Shown here: positions 6,747 to 7,481 of the stretch, piece by piece
Layout: every line of letters begins with the position of its first letter
How positions within the stretch are numbered: position 1 is the stretch's first letter
Assembly: GCA_012840625.1 (NCBI GenBank)
Contig: DUSB01000015.1
Coordinates: 1 to 7,481, forward strand
DNA from: Syntrophomonadaceae bacterium
GTDB taxonomy: Bacteria; Bacillota; Syntrophomonadia; Syntrophomonadales; Syntrophomonadaceae
Direction: 5' to 3'
DNA: 7,481 nucleotides
Notes under the pieces: model-generated
The model's input: only the letters and a program-made list of their open reading frames with translations
Told to the model about the DNA's origin: nothing
Database searches by the model: none
Position numbers and translations under genes: made by a program

Positions 6747-7397
6747 ATGGAAGCCAAGCAGCTTAAAATTAATCAATTAATTGAAGTAACAGCCCTGAAT
6801 GGACTGGAAGAACACAAATATCTGCCCAGCCGCATTGAGGAAATCAGTTTAGATTATTTATACATATCCCCTCCTATGTTTCGCGGTGAGATTCTGCCTT
6901 TGCGGGTTGGAGAACCATTGCGTATTCATTTTTTTTTAGAGGGGCACTATTATAGGTTTGATACTGTTGTAGTGGAGCGTGTGCAGAATCCTCTGCCTTT
7001 GCTGGCCGTGTTAAAACCAGCTGAAATTCATGAAGTCCAGCGCCGGCGATGGGTGAGAATTCCTATTAGCCTGCCGGTAAAATTTCAGCTGGAGCACAGT
7101 ACAGAAGCCGAAATATATGAAGGTCAAACCATCGATATTAGCGGCGGAGGCATACAGTACCGAAGTGAAACAGCTCTGGAGCCGGGGACCATAATTCATC
7201 TTTGTCTGGATCTTCCGCGTCGGGAACCCATCTGCTGTAAGGCCAGGGTTTTAAGGTTTGAAGAAGACAGTGAGTTGAAAGGACAGGAAGCGAGGATCGT
7301 GGTTGAGTTTGTAGATATAAGTGAAGGCCAGCGCGATCGTATTATGAATTTTATCTTTGAAAAACAGAGGGAGTGGATACGAAAGGGTTTATTATAG
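6747..7397 (+). CDS. PilZ-domain protein of the YcgR/MotI type, likely cyclic-di-GMP receptor
   Basis: Proteins of this type bind cyclic-di-GMP and slow or stop the flagellar motor; Bacillus MotI (YpfB/DgrA), about the same length as this 216-residue product, binds MotA. The N-terminal half (about 1-95) fits the YcgR-like PilZN beta domain, including the SPPMFRGEILPLRVGEPLRI segment, where family members usually carry a short hydrophobic-glycine pattern. The C-terminal PilZ domain has both ligand motifs: RRRWVR with the RxxxR pair Arg100/Arg104, and DISGGG with Asp130, Ser132 and Gly135 (DxSxxG). It is soluble, with no signal peptide or membrane helix. AGGAGG at 6735-6740 precedes the ATG by six bases, starting 13 bp after flhG, and the cheB-like gene follows after 10 bp, so it is probably co-expressed with the flagellar genes. 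The assignment is firm for the domains; the motor partner is inferred. Confidence 0.9.
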   Translation: MEAKQLKINQLIEVTALNGLEEHKYLPSRIEEISLDYLYISPPMFRGEILPLRVGEPLRIHFFLEGHYYRFDTVVVERVQNPLPLLAVLKPAEIHEVQRRRWVRIPISLPVKFQLEHSTEAEIYEGQTIDISGGGIQYRSETALEPGTIIHLCLDLPRREPICCKARVLRFEEDSELKGQEARIVVEFVDISEGQRDRIMNFIFEKQREWIRKGLL

Positions 7398-7407
7398 GAG
7401 GTGGTTT

Positions 7408-7481
7408 ATGGTGCAGATTAAAGTTTTGGTAGTGGATGATTCCGCCTTTATGCGCAAGGTGATCAGTGACATTATCAATAG
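7408..7481 (+). CDS. cheB: Chemotaxis response regulator, probably CheB methylesterase (5' end only)
   Basis: Only 24 codons are present before the window ends. They encode MVQIKVLVVDDSAFMRKVIS, the first strand of a response-regulator receiver domain with the acidic pair Asp10/Asp11 that binds magnesium. The phosphorylated aspartate, and any methylesterase domain, would lie beyond the window. The VDDSAFMRK wording and the location after flhF-flhG favour CheB, which demethylates or deamidates chemoreceptors; in Bacillus subtilis cheB follows flhG directly. A CheY-type single-domain regulator cannot be excluded. AGGAGGTGG at 7396-7404 overlaps the stop of the PilZ gene and gives a strong ribosome binding site for the ATG at 7408; the GTG at 7411 is a less likely alternative. 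Confidence 0.75.
   Translation, partial: MVQIKVLVVDDSAFMRKVISDIIN

Noticed and set aside
7078..7114. TAAA followed by GCCGAAAT inside the PilZ gene, resembling a sigma-28 promoter for cheB.
   Set aside because: The spacer is about 25 bases, far too long, and the site is nearly 300 bases upstream of cheB within conserved coding sequence.

Overview
The window is one uninterrupted, same-strand run of flagellar genes in the order fliP (3' end) - fliQ - fliR - flhB - flhA - flhF - flhG - PilZ/YcgR-like gene - cheB (5' end). This order, the FlhF/FlhG pair leading into cheB, the strong AGGAGG-type ribosome binding sites and the INLQLFA peptide at the start of FlhB all point to a Gram-positive (Firmicutes) bacterium, most likely of the class Clostridia. 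Base composition looks mid-range by eye (not a very AT-rich Clostridium), and fliR and flhB are separate genes rather than the fliR-flhB fusion of some Clostridium species. I cannot name the genus from the sequence alone.

Region by region: bases 1-2571 encode the membrane export gate (FliP, FliQ, FliR) and its switch protein FlhB. Bases 2611-4674 encode FlhA, the large export-gate protein that docks substrates and couples to ion flow. Bases 4671-6733 encode FlhF (an SRP-type GTPase) and FlhG (a MinD-type ATPase), which together set flagellar number and position. Bases 6747-7397 encode a two-domain PilZ protein of the YcgR/MotI type, a likely cyclic-di-GMP receptor acting on motility. From base 7408 the receiver domain of a CheB-like chemotaxis methylesterase begins and runs off the end.

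The genes are tightly packed: gaps of 45, 21, 4 and 39 bp, then overlaps of 4 and 1 bp, then gaps of 13 and 10 bp. No convincing promoter, terminator, RNA gene, mobile element, repeat array or CRISPR is visible, so this looks like the interior of a long flagellar/chemotaxis operon transcribed from upstream. No gene-free stretch exceeds 45 bp.

The window is mostly canonical and I do not see a wholly new system. The observation I find most worth testing is that the FlhB N-terminus carries a motif matching the cleavage site of the Firmicutes protease Prp, known from ribosomal protein L27 and phage capsid/scaffold proteins. This suggests FlhB could be trimmed at its N-terminus as well as self-cleaved at its NPTH site. 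Two start sites are also refined here from ribosome-binding-site spacing or gene overlap (flhA at 2611, flhG at 5828).
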